Shown piece by piece: positions 41,458-54,293 of a DNA stretch of 64,000 bases (positions are counted from its first letter, which is position 1; the number at the start of each line of letters is the position of its first letter). The translations under genes were made by a program, and so were the position numbers. Source of the DNA: Siphonodentalium dalli (Eukaryota > Mollusca > Scaphopoda > Gadilida > Siphonodentaliidae); NCBI GenBank assembly GCA_032622095.1, contig CP136067.1, forward strand, positions 57,451,899 through 57,515,898, written 5' to 3'. A model generated the notes under the pieces. The model ran no database searches. It had not been told where the DNA came from and was given only the letters and a program-made list of their open reading frames with translations.

Positions 41458-42187
41458 GAAAATGCTCGGAAAACTCATTCTACTAGTATGTCATGAACCA
41501 CAAACAATTCTATTTTTACTATTTTTTAGATAATTTCCTTTTAAACATTCAATACATTCTTCAGTCACTATGACCAAAATTCCACTTTATTTGTTGTCGT
41601 ACCTGATACTTTCTTTGACACAATGGTCACCATTTGTTCCATTTGTTGAATTAAGTTTGCATATGTGGCTGTCTCCTGTCTCTCTCATGCCATTACCAAT
41701 GACATTGCCGTTACTAATCACAGACGTCATTTCTGAAAGAAAACAAGAGCACTGCAAAAGGTTCACACAAGGAGAAAGCACCAAAATGATGGGCAGGGTA
41801 GACTCCGACGAAGATTTGAAATTCGATTCAATTCAAAATCTGTCGAAAGATTCATTTATATTATGAATGTTGGTTACAACATTAATTTCATCATTTAGTT
41901 TTGTGAAAATTTAGCAGAATTAAGCAAATATGCACATATTGCCCAGTTACTGACTCCAGTCAATACCCGAACACATGGCAAACTTCACGAATTAATGCAA
42001 TAGAGTAATATAATTATCGCGCTTACAAAAAATACTTTTGTTCCATCGCCACTGTACTGTGAACACAATCTGGTGGCCACAATCAATGATGCAGGCTGTT
42101 GCATGTCTATCAAGTATAGAATCTATCCATTTACACAAACTGTACGAAACAGTAAGATTACATCATTTTTTATTACTTAGAATCTTA
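41458..42187. other. No gene confirmed; one 98-codon frame
   Basis: The plus frame 41570-41866 starts with a hydrophobic stretch and ends with a charged stretch. It has no recognised family and no splice-flanked continuation that I could see. Confidence 0.35.
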
Positions 42188-42195
42188 TATATTTG

Positions 42196-42949
42196 TAGAG
42201 GTGCCACGATTATTGATTTTGATAATCGATCATCAATAATCGATTATAATCGATTAATCGTACCAAATATCAATAACAGTGCAAGTATTCCATAATATGG
42301 CCTATTGGCTGGGTGTTGGTTAAAAAACTTGGCTGATGTAATTTTTACGTTAATAATGTGCACCATAAACCACCGGTAATGACTAATGAGCACAATGTAT
42401 TCAATACCAGCACATTTCTCGGCGATGTCATGGTTATAATAATTGTGAGTTCATTAGAACGAACATAGCCATTAATTTCAGTGTTATATGAATAGCCAAA
42501 CATACAAACAATATAAAAGTAGGACCGCCGGCGGTTCCTAAAAAAAAAAGGAAACTAATGTTACGGAAACTGTAAGTTTCAGCAAACTTCCAGAGTGTGG
42601 ATAACAATCACAAAGGTGGCACCCCATACAGAAATTCAGGACTCAGAACAAGTTAAGTAATTGATAATAGTGAGTGTCATACAGCAGTCACCACACGATA
42701 AGTGATAGCCTGTACGAGTAACATCTAAGTATACTCATGTTGTCGGAATCTCTCTGATGCATGATCAAAGGTTGTTAAACCTTCGGTTGTAGATTAAACT
42801 GTGTAAAACAAACACGGTATTCAATAAGACCCGGCACTTTCCGACGTCCGAAATAAATAATGGAGATTAATCGACGACGGAAATGGTAATCGATTATCGG
42901 CTTTATCAACAGTTCATCGATTTATATAAAATTAATCGTGGCACCCCTA
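42196..42949 (-). mobile_element. hAT-type element, TAGRGGTGCCACGATTA family, copy D
   Basis: The perfect 8-bp duplication TATATTTG lies at 42188-42195 and 42950-42957. The ends are TAGAGGTGCCACGATTATTG and the inverse of TAGGGGTGCCACGATTAATT. The inner ends are built of AATCGATTA repeats. It is inverted relative to copies E and F. A 'ccgccggcgg' palindrome lies at about 42526. No coding remnant was seen. Confidence 0.93.
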
Positions 42950-42957
42950 TATATTTG

Positions 42958-43300
42958 TCTCTGAAAATTCTTCTGAAGTTCAAATACAAAATATAACATT
43001 CTTAGTAATTGTCAGCGCATATGAAACAGGGTAAATGTCAAAATGTGAACACCATCCGGTTGTATACATAACATGGTAAAGCAATGCATCTCCAAACCAA
43101 ACACCCTTCGGACTGGCCCTTCTATTCGGTTTAGAGAGGTTTTCAGTTTATAGAAAATTGCACTATGATCGGAATGTATTGACGTTGTTACTAAGAATTG
43201 TCAAAGCTCAACCAACTTGTTATTGATTAATTAAACTTTATTCAATAAAGTACCAAATAAAATATAAATAACAATAGATAAAACATGGTATAACAATAAT
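42958..43300. other. Nothing seen
   Basis: A/T-rich spacer. Confidence 0.4.
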
Positions 43301-45700
43301 TAACAAGAGCACGCCATCGGGGCGTGGCATAATACGCCCGTTTCTGGAGTAGAGTGGGTCATGTAGACAGAACCCATATTTGAACTTGATCTGTATATCA
43401 AATTTGGTTCAGTTCACTCGATTCAATCTAAAGTTATCATCTGGAAACTGCGTATCAGGTAAAATCAAAGTCGAATAAAAGGTCGGTAGTCTAGACCTCA
43501 TGTCCGCCTCTAAGCGTTGGCTTGATGCGACCGTTGTTTGCGCATAAAAACCTGTCTTTAGTGCTAGTAAACCTACATACCAAATTTAATTTCATTCAGT
43601 ACACATTTACTAAATTATCATCCGGAAACGTCAAATTGGCAAAAATTCTAAGTCAAAAAGGGACATAACTCTGGTGAAAATTGGCGGGCAGAACCCGAAT
43701 TCGAACTTGTCCTGTGTTTAGCTGGGAGAAAGACACATACCAACTTTGGTTCAGATCAAATAATCCAAACTGGAGTTATCGGTTGGAAACCAAAAATGTT
43801 AAGACGGTCAAATTCTAAGTCGAAAAAGAGCCGTAACTCATGTAAAAATAATTGGACGGAACCCATATTCGAACTTGGCCTGTATCTTTAGCAATTGGCA
43901 AAAATTCTAAGTCAAAAAGGGACATAACTCTGGTGAAAATTGGCGGGCAGAACCCGAATTCGAACTTGTCCTGTGTTTAGCTGGGAGAAAGACACATACC
44001 AACTTTGGTTCAGATCAAATAATCCAAACTGGAGTTATCGGTCGGAAACCAAAAATGTTAACAGACGGTCAAATTCTAAGTCGAAAAGGGGGCATAACTC
44101 TGGTGAAAATTGGCGGACGTAACCAGAATTTGAACTTGACCTGTCTTTACTGCTAGTAAACCCACATACCAAATTTAATTTAATTTGGTTCACTCTAACT
44201 AAAGTTATCATCCGGAAACCTCGGACGCACGGACGGGCTGATTATAATAGTCCTCTGAACCCGTTGGGTCAGCGGACAATAAGGGGCATAACTCAGTCAA
44301 AATCATGCGGACGAAACCCATATTCGAACTTGATCTGTATTTTGGGGTTGTAAACTAATATACCAAATTTGGTTCAGTTCACTTGATTCAATCTAAAGTT
44401 ATCATCCGGAAACCACAAATCAGGTAAAATTTAAGTCGAAAAAGGGAAATAACTCAGTCAAAATCAAGCGGACGAAACCCATATTCGAACTTGATCTGTA
44501 TTTTGGGGTGGTAAACTAATATACCAAATTTGGTTCAGTTCACTCGATTCAATCTAAAGTTATCATCCGGAAACCGCAAATCAGGTAAAATTAGGTCGAA
44601 TAAAAGGTCGGTAGTCTAGACCTCATGTCCGCCTCTAAGTGTCGGCTTGATATGACCGTTGTTTGCGCATAAAAACCTGTCTTTAGTGCTAGTAAACCTA
44701 CATACCAAATTTAATTTCATTCAGTACACATTTACTAAAGTTATCATCCGGAAACCTCAAATTGGCAAAAATTATAAGTCAAAAAGGGACATAACTCTGG
44801 TGAAAATTGGCGGGCGGAACCCGAATTCGAACTTGACCTGTGTTTTGCTGGGAGAAAGACACATACCAAATTTGGTTTAAATCTGATTAACTCTACTAAA
44901 GTTATCATCCGGACACCAACTTTTGGGGTTTTATATGTCGGGTCGGCGGACAAAAAAGGGCCATAACTCTCGCAAAAATTATCGGATTAAACCGAATTCG
45001 AACTTGAGCTGTATTTTGATATAAGTAATCCACACAAAAAAAACGGGTTTTGCATACCGGTATAAACAATCCAAAATCAAGTTATCATCCGGAAACCAAA
45101 AAACAGAAGAAAAAATGAATTTTCTATGTCGCAAAAGGGGCATAACTCTGCCAAAAATGGTCGGGCAGAACCCAAGTTCGAATTTGACCTGTGTTTTGCT
45201 GGGAGAAAGTAATATACCAAATTTGGTTTGAATCCGATTAACTCTACTAAAGTTATCATCCGGAAACCAACTTTCAGGGGTTTTCTAAGTAAAAAAGGGG
45301 CATAACTCTGGTGAAAATTGGCGGACGGAACCAGAATTCGAACTTGACCTGTCTTTTCTGCTAGTAAACTCACATACCAAATTTAATTTAATTTGGTTCA
45401 CTCTAACTAAAGTTATCATCCAGAAACCTCGGACGCACGCATGCACTGATTATAATAGTCCTCCGAACCCGTTGGGTCGGCGGACAAAAAGGGACATAAC
45501 TCAGTCAAAATCAAGCGGACCATATTCGAACTTGATCTGTATTATGGTATGTTAAACTAACACACCAAATTTGGTTCAGTTCACTCGATTCAATCTAAAG
45601 TTATCATCCGGAAACCAAAAGCATACAGACGGACAACGGATGGACGGACAATCCATTTACATACATGTAATACACGTAGAGCCGTTTTTTGAAACGGGCA
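43301..45700 (+). repeat. Large R2 array of ~165-bp units with a higher-order repeat
   Basis: About a dozen units carry 'gggacataactctggtgaaa', 'gaacttgacctgt', 'cataccaaatttggttca' and 'gttatcatccggaaac'. 'ggtcggtagtctagacctca' occurs at 43481 and again at 44606, a higher-order period of about 1125 bp. 'gctgattataatagtcctc' follows a cggacgcacgg tract at about 44223 and 45428. The array ends in GACGGACAACGG (about 45630). The frames within it are repeat artefacts. Confidence 0.88.
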
Positions 45701-45714
45701 TATAAAAATGATCC

Positions 45715-45875
45715 AGTTATACGTGCTTTAGGGTGTGCCAATGGATTCAAATTTGCAATCTAAGATCGGATCAGTGATGCGGCCTGTAGGACGTGCTGAA
45801 GGAAATTGTTGATGCACACACAATGGATGCCAACCCATGGCAATAGCTCAAACTTTACTAAAAAGCATTCCTAGT
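45715..45875 (-). repeat. R1 repeat head, inverted
   Basis: 'ggaaattgttgatgcacac' and 'ccaacccatggcaatagctc' followed by 'aaactttacta' are the inverse of the R1 head at 735-790 and 2925-2980. Confidence 0.8.
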
Positions 45876-46202
45876 TAATATTGTCCTCATATGGTAGAAA
45901 TAAAGAGCGTTTGTTTCACTTGTGTGAAAATTGAATACAGCTTGAAAATAGCTCTGACATTAGAAGTTTGATTGAGTCATGTCCATTTAAACTATTGTAA
46001 TATACAACTGTTACATCGCATCAAACTGTCACTTCGCATTGCAACATACTGAAATCGAATGATTGGAGCAAAAAACTACTGGTCTAATTCTTGTTACAAT
46101 CACCATATATTGTTATGCTTCTTTAATTGCGTATAAGCCTGGTGTTGATTCAACCTATTTCCCGATAAGTTATGTGCAAAAACAACTACATGTACATGTT
46201 CC
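45876..46202. other. Nothing seen
   Basis: Unassigned spacer. Confidence 0.4.
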
Positions 46203-46206
46203 TTAA

Positions 46207-47768
46207 CCCTTTGAACCCGACTGGCCGCAAAAGCGGCCAGCCAGAAAACGTTCATACACCCGACTGGCCGCAAAAGCGGCCAGCAGCATTCAGTGACATC
46301 ATAAACCTATGTAGCATGTGTATACATGTTATAACCATTGGTATATCCACTAATATCTATGTAAATGATCCCAAGGAACTTCAGCAGTGCCATGGGTGCA
46401 TGTGTATGAGTTTGTTGCCGACTAGTTGGGGTAGAAAAACATGCGCATGCGCACAGCGCAGAATTCAACAAACGTACATTATTTGAAGCGATTCGGGTAA
46501 AGCTCTACATTGTTGCGCGGTTCGCATGATTGTAGAAAGACACCATTTCGATCACTCTTTTTGGTTTAAATTAGTATTGCAAACATAATCAGTGTTCTGT
46601 CATATGTGAGGAAGGTGCACGCAGTTTCTTATTTGAGTCGATTTGTTTCGCGCATGCGCATAGGATAAAATGATAAATGTATGGATTTTTGTGACATACA
46701 ATCACATCAAGGATCTCCATAGTACATAAATTTGCGTTATACAGCTGCACGTTTTGACATTGCACCAGAGTAGTACTGTGGAAATGGGTTGCATGGTCAC
46801 AATACCATCTAGTCCGATCTACTTGCGCGTGCACATTACAAACACGTGGTCAAATCGTGCATTATTGAGAAATTATGTAAAGTTTAATACTCGTGGCACC
46901 ATTTGAACATGACCATCACCGTGCCCTATAGGCGACGTCTAAAACGGGACGTAATGAGATTGAATGCACAGGGAAGTGGTGTCATTAGATCACTTTGGCT
47001 ATATGCTTAGCAACCATTGATACCGTTAAATACAAACCACATGTAGGTTCAATCTTCTGACCTGATGTATCTCCAGTTTCACAATAGGGTATTGACTGCA
47101 TAGAAAATTCTGTTTCTTAGCGCATAATTATACAACGCTATAAGCTATAATTGCATTATACTTTCAGTTCCGGGTAGTTGCTTAGAAACCGTTACCAGGG
47201 AGTGATCGTGTGGCAAAGTATACCGTTCTAAAAAAAATACACAGTGGCCCATGGGACTATACCTGTAAAATTTCAGACCTGTAGCACCATTTGAACATAA
47301 CCATCAGCATGTGCATGCCAAATTGGGACATAATACAATTGGATTCACAGGGCAATGGTATCATTCGATCATTTGGGGTATTTGCTTAGCAACCGTTGCT
47401 ACCCTTAAATACAAGTTAGGATCTGACTTCTGGCCAGAGATATCTCAAATTTCACAATAGGGTGTTGACTGCATCAAAAACACCATTTCCTTGGGCTGAA
47501 TTACGACCGTAAAAGCTATAATTGTATTTTACTTTCAATATCGGGTAGATGCCTAGCAACCGTTACCAGGGAGTGACCACGTGGCAATGTAACCAGATCG
47601 TAAAATAATCAGTGGTCCATGGGGAACATACATCTAAAGTTTCAGAAATGTGACACCACTTGAACATAAACAACACCATACATCTATACACTGGCCACAA
47701 TATAAAAAATACCACTGGGAGCCCAGGGTCAGGGTGTCGATCGTTGTGGGGAGCCAGGGTTCAAAGGG
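46207..47768. mobile_element. piggyBac-type TTAA element, 1.56 kb
   Basis: TTAA lies at 46203-46206 and 47769-47772. The ends are CCCTTTGAACCC and the inverse of CCCTTTGAACCCTGGC. Close to the left end 'cccgactggccgcaaaagcg' occurs twice (46218 and 46259); each copy holds a small hairpin (tggccgc-aaaa-gcggcca). The right half is a tandem duplication (46885-47690). No transposase was recognised, so it is non-autonomous. Confidence 0.88.
46885..47690 (+). repeat. ~380-bp tandem duplication inside the TTAA element
   Basis: 'caccatttgaacatgaccatc' at about 46897 returns at about 47286 and, partly, at 47655. 'gttaccagggagtgatcgtg' at about 47190 returns at about 47562. The copies are clearly diverged. 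Confidence 0.85.
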
Positions 47769-47772
47769 TTAA

Positions 47773-48552
47773 TAATGAGAATGTATCATGTTTCAATCAG
47801 ATATATTGATATTTAAGAAAAGTTTGACAAAAGTCTCATGTATGTTAAAATTTATCATCTGATGAAACATGAAGAGCATTTAGCAATCCCCAATTTCTAT
47901 TGGACAATAAACTGCGCACCTTGGTTTTTTCAACATCGAAGGACTGATTAGGCCGAGGAAGAAGGTTTTATTCAGGGAACATGCTGAAAAAATAAGGTCG
48001 TTCAGCATAATATTTAATTTTTTCCATCATACATGTAAAATCAGGCAATAGTCACCTTATTTCATGTATGAGCAATTCGATGAAAATGAGACATGGTAGA
48101 TAAAAATCCAATTATTTATACAGAGCATGCATTACTTTTTTTTCCAAGGACAGTATCTGAAGAGTAAAAATTCACTAAAATTGTTTTTGGAAATTCTTTT
48201 GTTCCAAAATTACATATGGGGTAACCTTTGCCAGTATTTAGTATTTCCAGGTTCATATTGCTATTCGCTGTAATACTGGTATATTTACATAATAATAGTG
48301 GCTATGTAATGTTACTTTAATGTTTAATTTCACAAATAATATGATGAATGTTACAAAAAATGTTAACTTTGATGGTTCTTCCCTTTTGTCGAAGTAAATT
48401 TATTTATCGTTCATGGAACTTTCATGTCCCGTTAGTCACGAAATTGTCCCCTCTTTTCACCAAAAGGGGGAGAACTTTCACATCAGTGAGTTATCTATTT
48501 TGAATTTTCAGTCTCTATAAATTATCTCTCTATATGAAGTAAATTTACTACA
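47773..48552. other. Nothing seen
   Basis: A/T-rich. 'tgtcccgttagtcacgaaat' at about 48427 recurs at about 50540 and 51780, hinting at another dispersed repeat. Confidence 0.4.
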
Positions 48553-48555
48553 TTA

Positions 48556-49785
48556 GGCCTAAAAAAAAATACATTTGTTTCCACTAACAAGCTGAAAAAA
48601 ATTAGGGTGGTAGGTAGGCTTAACTTTTGTTTTTTTGTTAACTGTATAATACAGAGGAACTAAAAACTCCAATTCAATCTTACATATGCTTCAATATTTA
48701 CATATATACTAGTCTATATACTAATATAGTCTTTGATAATCCTAATATTTCCCATATGGTCTGGCGACAACTGGAGTCAGTCCAGCACCACTGCACTGTC
48801 ACTTATTGGAGTGACCGTCTTGTACCGATCTCTTAATGATGGCTTCACAACCCCACCTTCTCCTCCGCATTCAGTGAAGGATCTAGGTATTTTTTGGGGA
48901 CACCTGTTTTTGGGCATTGATATGCCAAAGGCATAACCTGAAGGCCTGAGCGGAGGAAGGTTTGGGAGGGGTGACCCCCTGCTGATGGTGGGGGTTTTCC
49001 CCCTGGAACATTTTTGAAAATCCATTGCATTTAGAGCTAATCTAGGGCACTTTGAGTCAGTATTTTGAATTTTACTGAGAGGTCAATTTGATCAAGTTTC
49101 TCAAGCATAACTTTGGAAATTTTTTATATATGTATGGATTGGAAATGCTTATAACTTATTGTCAGATATCTTTTGGTTCAATGGATTATGCTTATCCTGC
49201 TTGAAATGAGACTTACCATTATCACTCTAATTCATATAATAGGCTATTTGATCAAATTCAAGTGAGACACGTACATAATATACTACATGTAGTACAGAAA
49301 CAATGTCTATTTAGTTAGTATTTACTATTTATAGTACTAATCTCTATGTTAATTTTTCATTTTGTATTATGAGATCCCACCTGATAACCAGGTTGATTCG
49401 ATTAAAGTGTTAATGTTCCTGTACTGTATTTGATTGAAATACTGAAGTCTGAAGGCTGAATCATAACAAACCTGAACTGAAACTATTTGAAGTTTTCACA
49501 GATGAAAGCTAGATAAAGCCAAACATACTTTGCAGTATGATTCCAACTGTTAAACTTAAATCTTTTTGTAAACTAAAATTTCTTATGTCAATATATATAA
49601 ATGTTTTGCATCTTGTTATGATATGAATTGGGACCTAAATCCTAAATTGAAAAAAATTATTATTTTTTTTTTTTTTTTTTGGTCCAATTTTTGTTTGTTT
49701 GCAATGGCAATAAAATGTTTAGGGTCGGGGATTTAAAATAGGGTCGGTCAGGTTAGCGGAAACAAAATTCTTTTTTTTTTAGGCC
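48556..49785. mobile_element. PIF/Harbinger-type element, GGCCTAAAAAA ends, copy 1
   Basis: TTA lies at 48553-48555 and 49786-49788. The ends are GGCCTAAAAAAAAA and the inverse of GGCCTAAAAAAAAAAGAA, followed by 'tttgtttcc(a/g)ctaac'. A TTA duplication and GGCC-type ends are typical of PIF/Harbinger. The interior has a GC-rich stretch (48760-49010) with short frames on both strands and an 18-T run (49663-49680). No transposase was recognised. Confidence 0.82.
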
Positions 49786-49806
49786 TTAATGGAAACTGGT
49801 TTATTG

Positions 49807-50494
49807 CAGGGGTGCCACGATTAATCGTGTAATCGATGAACCGTTGATAAAGCCGATAATCGATTACCATTTCCGTAGTCGATTAATCTCTGTTATTTAT
49901 TTCGGACGATGTGCTGGGTATTATTGAATACCGTGTTTGTTTTACAGTTTAATCTACATGTACAACCGAAGGTTTAACAACATTTTATCGTGCATCAGAG
50001 AGAGTCTGACAACATGAGTATACCGGGACTTAGATGTTACTAGTACAGTCGATCACTTATCGTGTGGTGACTAACAAATGAAACTCACTATTACTATCAG
50101 AATCACTTAACTTGTTTTGAGTCCTGAAATTTCTGGGTGGGGGGGTATGTTTGTGACATTAGATTCCATTTTAGGAACCGCCGGCGGTCCATCATGCATT
50201 CCTATTCTTATATTGTTTGTATGTTTGGCTATTCATAACACTGAAATTAATGGTAATATGTTCGTTCTAATGAACTCACAATTATCATAAATGTGCTGGT
50301 ATTGAATACATTGTGATCATTAGTCATTACTGGTGGTTTGTGGTGCACATAATCAGCCAAGTTTTTTAACCAACGCCCACCCAATAGGCCATATTACGGA
50401 ATAATGTACTTCCACTGTTGATATTAGGTACGATTATAATCGATTATTGACGACCGATTATCGATTATCAAAATAAATAATCGTGGCACCTCTA
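49807..50494 (+). mobile_element. hAT-type element, TAGRGGTGCCACGATTA family, copy E
   Basis: The perfect 8-bp duplication GTTTATTG lies at 49799-49806 and 50495-50502. The ends are CAGGGGTGCCACGATTAATC (first base C instead of T) and the inverse of TAGAGGTGCCACGATTATTT. 688 bp. Confidence 0.92.
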
Positions 50495-50715
50495 GTTTAT
50501 TGCAAACAGAATTTGAGAATAATGACTTCTGAAATTTGTCCCGTTAGTCACACCGCTGTAATTGTCCCATTTAATAGTCACAAATCTGAAAGGCATAAAA
50601 AATAACCAATTTTTATTCTAAAAAGTAATATTGTCTATAGAGAAGGCTGTTAGTTTCATTACAAAAGCAAAATTTCATCTACATGTGTATAATGCTCATT
50701 GTCTCTTCGTGTGTG

Positions 50716-51000
50716 TATGCACGCATTCATCCGACAATGGTTTCTGGATGATAGCTTTAATTTGGGTTATCGGATTGGGACCAAATTGGGTATGGAGTTT
50801 AACAGTCAAAGGACAGGTCAATTTTGATTATTGAGTTCATCCGATGATTTTTACCAGAGTTATGTCCCTTTTTACTTAGAATTTTTATGGTTTTGAGGTT
50901 TCCGGATTATAACTTCATTTCAGATTGGGTCATCGGAATGGAACCTAAATTAGTAGGCCAGTCCAAAATTCAGGTCAAGTTCGATTATGGGTAATATGAA
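50716..51000 (-). repeat. R2 repeat fragment, inverted
   Basis: 'gatttttaccagagttatgt' plus 'ccctttt', 'gaggtttccggattataac' and 'ggtcatcggaatggaacc' are inverse R2 units. Confidence 0.75.
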
Positions 51001-52681
51001 TCAAAATTTTCTCTCTTAAATTGATTTGTGTTTCAGATCATTCACTACAATAACACTAATTCCACTTTTCAAACCAGGACACATGTATTATATCTGCAGC
51101 CGCCCTTGAAATTGTCATTTTTCTTCTACAGCATTTCTTAAGAATTGCATGAATTACTAAATTGTCTTCTACAGCTTTTTTCTTTTTGTCCCAATGTGTG
51201 CTGGAAGGCTAAATCCTCTGATTGACTAGGAGTGGTTTAACAAGGAAGATCCAACCTGGTATTAGTAGTAATCCTGTACATGTGCGCTGTTCAGAGAGCT
51301 TAAACCTTTCATGGACTTGATGATGGTGGTTGAGCATATGAGGTCTGTCCTTGGTAATCCCTTATTAAATATAAACCATGTGACAATCAAAACAGTGGTC
51401 ATGTCGGGATGACATTGCATTCTGGCAGCAAACTGGGTTTTAAAAGTGATGAAAGGCTTCGAACATTTAGATTCAAAGTAAAAAATGAATACATGTATAT
51501 CTTGACCGAATATTTGCTACACTGTACAGGTAGTGTTGTGCATTGTGATCCTCAAACCAAAATAGCTTTGATAATTAAGTTTAGGTATGTGTACTGAGAC
51601 TACTGACTGCCCCTTTAAATCTCATGTTTTAGTTAATATCAACAGTTGATTCAAGATTGTTTCATTTTAAAAGTTTATGTTATAAAAATGTTTTAGTCGA
51701 AATTATTGTTTTCTTAGTATTTGCAAGCTGCAAACCCGAATTCCTATATAAAAGTTGGAAAAGCCTGATGAACTTTTTGTCCCGTTAGTCACGATTTTGG
51801 ATGTCCCGTGAGTCACGCCACTGTTAGTTTATTATTTTGCAGTCAGAATGTGGTGCAATATCTGTGTCAGTCCAGAGAGTGAGGGTTTAAACTTGTCATC
51901 AATGATCATATGAGATAAAAGATTTGTTGTTTATTTCCAGCGGTTTAGATAAATTTATGCACCCCCTTAGAGATATAAAATATCATGTCCGCTTTCTGTC
52001 CCGTTAGTCAGTCTGGTTTTAGACCGTATCGTACAAAAGATTTAAGCCAAAACCATTAATCTGCCATCAGTAAAATATAGATCCCATGTAGTAAACATAA
52101 CATCATGAGAAGTTAACAATTGTATGATAGTAAGCTCAGGGTACCACAAAAATGGTAACAGGTTGTCCCATGATGATAACATTTAATGTGCATTTTTACT
52201 TTCATTTGAACTTTATATACATATACATGTATATCAATGGCAAGGATCACAATTTGCGAATGTTTGTAAATCCATGCATGCAACGCATTTGTGAGAAAAC
52301 GAAACAGTTCCAGGAAATATTCATCTGGCAACACAAACTAGTATTTGGTTTAACACATGTCCATGTCAGCTCAAGGTTTGTATGGGAGATGACATTTGAC
52401 ACACCTATGCATGGTTTTACCCTGTTCTATAATGATAAACAACAGCCTTCTTAATTAAGATTGTTTGGATTTGGCAATCCACCATGGTATCCTTTTATCG
52501 AGGCCAAGTTTGCTTCAGCAAATGGCTTCCGCATTGCTGAATGCCGCAGCAATTTATGAGGACTGTAAACACTGACAAATCACTACGGTCATCATATCTT
52601 TAATTCTTTATGTGGTCGCAATAAATGTATAGCATGATGCAATTCAACGTGGCGATGCTTTCAGCTTGAGTGTTCATTTTG
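51001..52681. other. No gene seen, 1.7 kb
   Basis: No recognised exon. A 100-codon plus frame (52152-52454) and its minus-strand partner have no family features. 'gtcccgttagtca' recurs at about 51779 and 51996. Confidence 0.45.
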
Positions 52682-53100
52682 GGCTGAAGTGAGGCTGAAT
52701 AGGTCATTGTCGCATGGATTCTGGCAAAAAGACACCCAGGATCTCTCAAACTGTCAAAAAGACACCCAGGATCTCTTAAACTGTCAAAAAGACATCCAGC
52801 ATATCAAAGTCTCGCCAAACAACGGGAATTTTGTTTAGTCGTCTGCTATTAATATTATGATAATTATTTGTTTGTGATCTGAGTGAAATATCAACGAAAT
52901 TTAATTCGGCTTTGATAGTTGGACCAATATTAATAGCAGACGACTAAACAAAATTCCTGTTGTTTGGTGAGACTTTGAGATCCTGGGTGTCTTCTTGACA
53001 GTTTATGAGATCCTGGGTGTCTTTTTGACAGTTTAAGAGATCCTGGGTGTCTTTTTGCCAGAAACCATGCGACAATGACCTATTCAGCTGAAGTGAAGCC
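52682..53100. repeat. Foldback with ~31-bp tandem repeats in both arms
   Basis: 'gctgaataggtcattgtcgc' at 52694 is mirrored at 53069-53088. In the left arm 'aaaaagacacccaggatctc' occurs about three times (from about 52724); in the right arm the inverse 'gagatcctgggtgtctt' also occurs three times (to about 53055). The inner arm ('tttgtttagtcgtctgctat' and inverse) surrounds a ~70-bp loop. Confidence 0.9.
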
Positions 53101-53513
53101 TTCTTCATTAGGGTAATCGGGAATTATCCGAATATGACATCACTATCAGTGTGCTCGATTCCTACTGAGTACTCTGGCAAAGGCCGGAATCCTATATCAC
53201 TACAGTTTCATGCAGGGATCACATATTGGCAACACAATTTTAAAATTCTTCAATCGACTGGGTAACCGGCGGGTTGAGTTGCGCAGCAGAAACAACACAA
53301 ATCTATGTGTCCAAATTTGTCACCGTAGTATGGAATTTTTATACTCTTTTGACATGTTTAGCCTGACGCCAATCTTTTTACGTAATGGATGATCGGGTGG
53401 ACACGGGATCCACAGTATTCATACTCGGACGCGTCAATATTATATGCCATCATAGCATTATTGCAAGAAACGTACTCAGTGTAAACCATGTGCAATCGGC
53501 AGGCATTGCATAT
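53101..53513. other. Nothing recognised
   Basis: A 60-codon plus frame at 53210-53392 and a 75-codon minus frame have no family features. Confidence 0.35.
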
Positions 53514-54293
53514 TAGGGGTGCCACGATTAATCGTATAATCGATGAACCTTGATAAAGCCGATAATCGATTACCATTTCCATCATCGATTAATCTCCGTT
53601 ATTTATTTCGGACATCGGGAAGTGCCGGGTATTATTGAATACAGTGTCTGTTTTACACAGTTCAATCTACGGCCGAAGGTTTAACAACCTTTGGTCGTGC
53701 ATCAGAGAGTCTGACAACATGATACTTAGATGTTACTAGTACAGTCTATCACTTATCGTGTGGTCACTGCTGAATGAAACTCACTATTACTATCACAATT
53801 ACTTAACTTGTTCTGAGTCCTGAAATTTCTGGTGGGGGTGCCACCTTTGTGATTAATTGTTATACACATTCTGAAAGTTTGCTAAAACTTATAGTTTCTG
53901 TAACATTACTGTTACATTAGATTCCTTTTTAGCAACCTCCGGCGATCCATCATGCATTCCTATTTTTATATTGTGTGTATGTTTGGCTATTCATAAAACT
54001 GAAATTAATGGCTATGTTCGTTCTAAATCTAATGAACTCACAATTATTATAACCTTGACATCGGCGAGAATTTGAATACATTGTGCTCATTAGTCATTGG
54101 TGGTTTATGGTGCACATTATTAACGTAAAAATTAGATCAGCCGAGCTTTTTAATCAACACCCAGCCAATAGGCCACATTACGGAATATGTCCACTGTTAT
54201 TGATATTAGACCTGTACGATTAGTCGATTATAATATAATCGATTATTGACGACCGATTATCGATTATCAAAATCAATAATCGTGGCACCTCTA
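53514..54293 (+). mobile_element. hAT-type element, TAGRGGTGCCACGATTA family, copy F
   Basis: TAGGGGTGCCACGATTAATC at 53514 and the inverse of TAGAGGTGCCACGATTATTG ending at 54293; the interior is colinear with copies D and E. No duplication is visible now ('ttgcatat' against 'taatatgg'), so it is older or rearranged at an edge. Confidence 0.85.

Noticed and set aside
41570-41866. 98-codon plus-strand frame with a hydrophobic start
   Set aside because: No family recognised, no splice context, and frames of this length are expected by chance in 64 kb. Not called as a gene.
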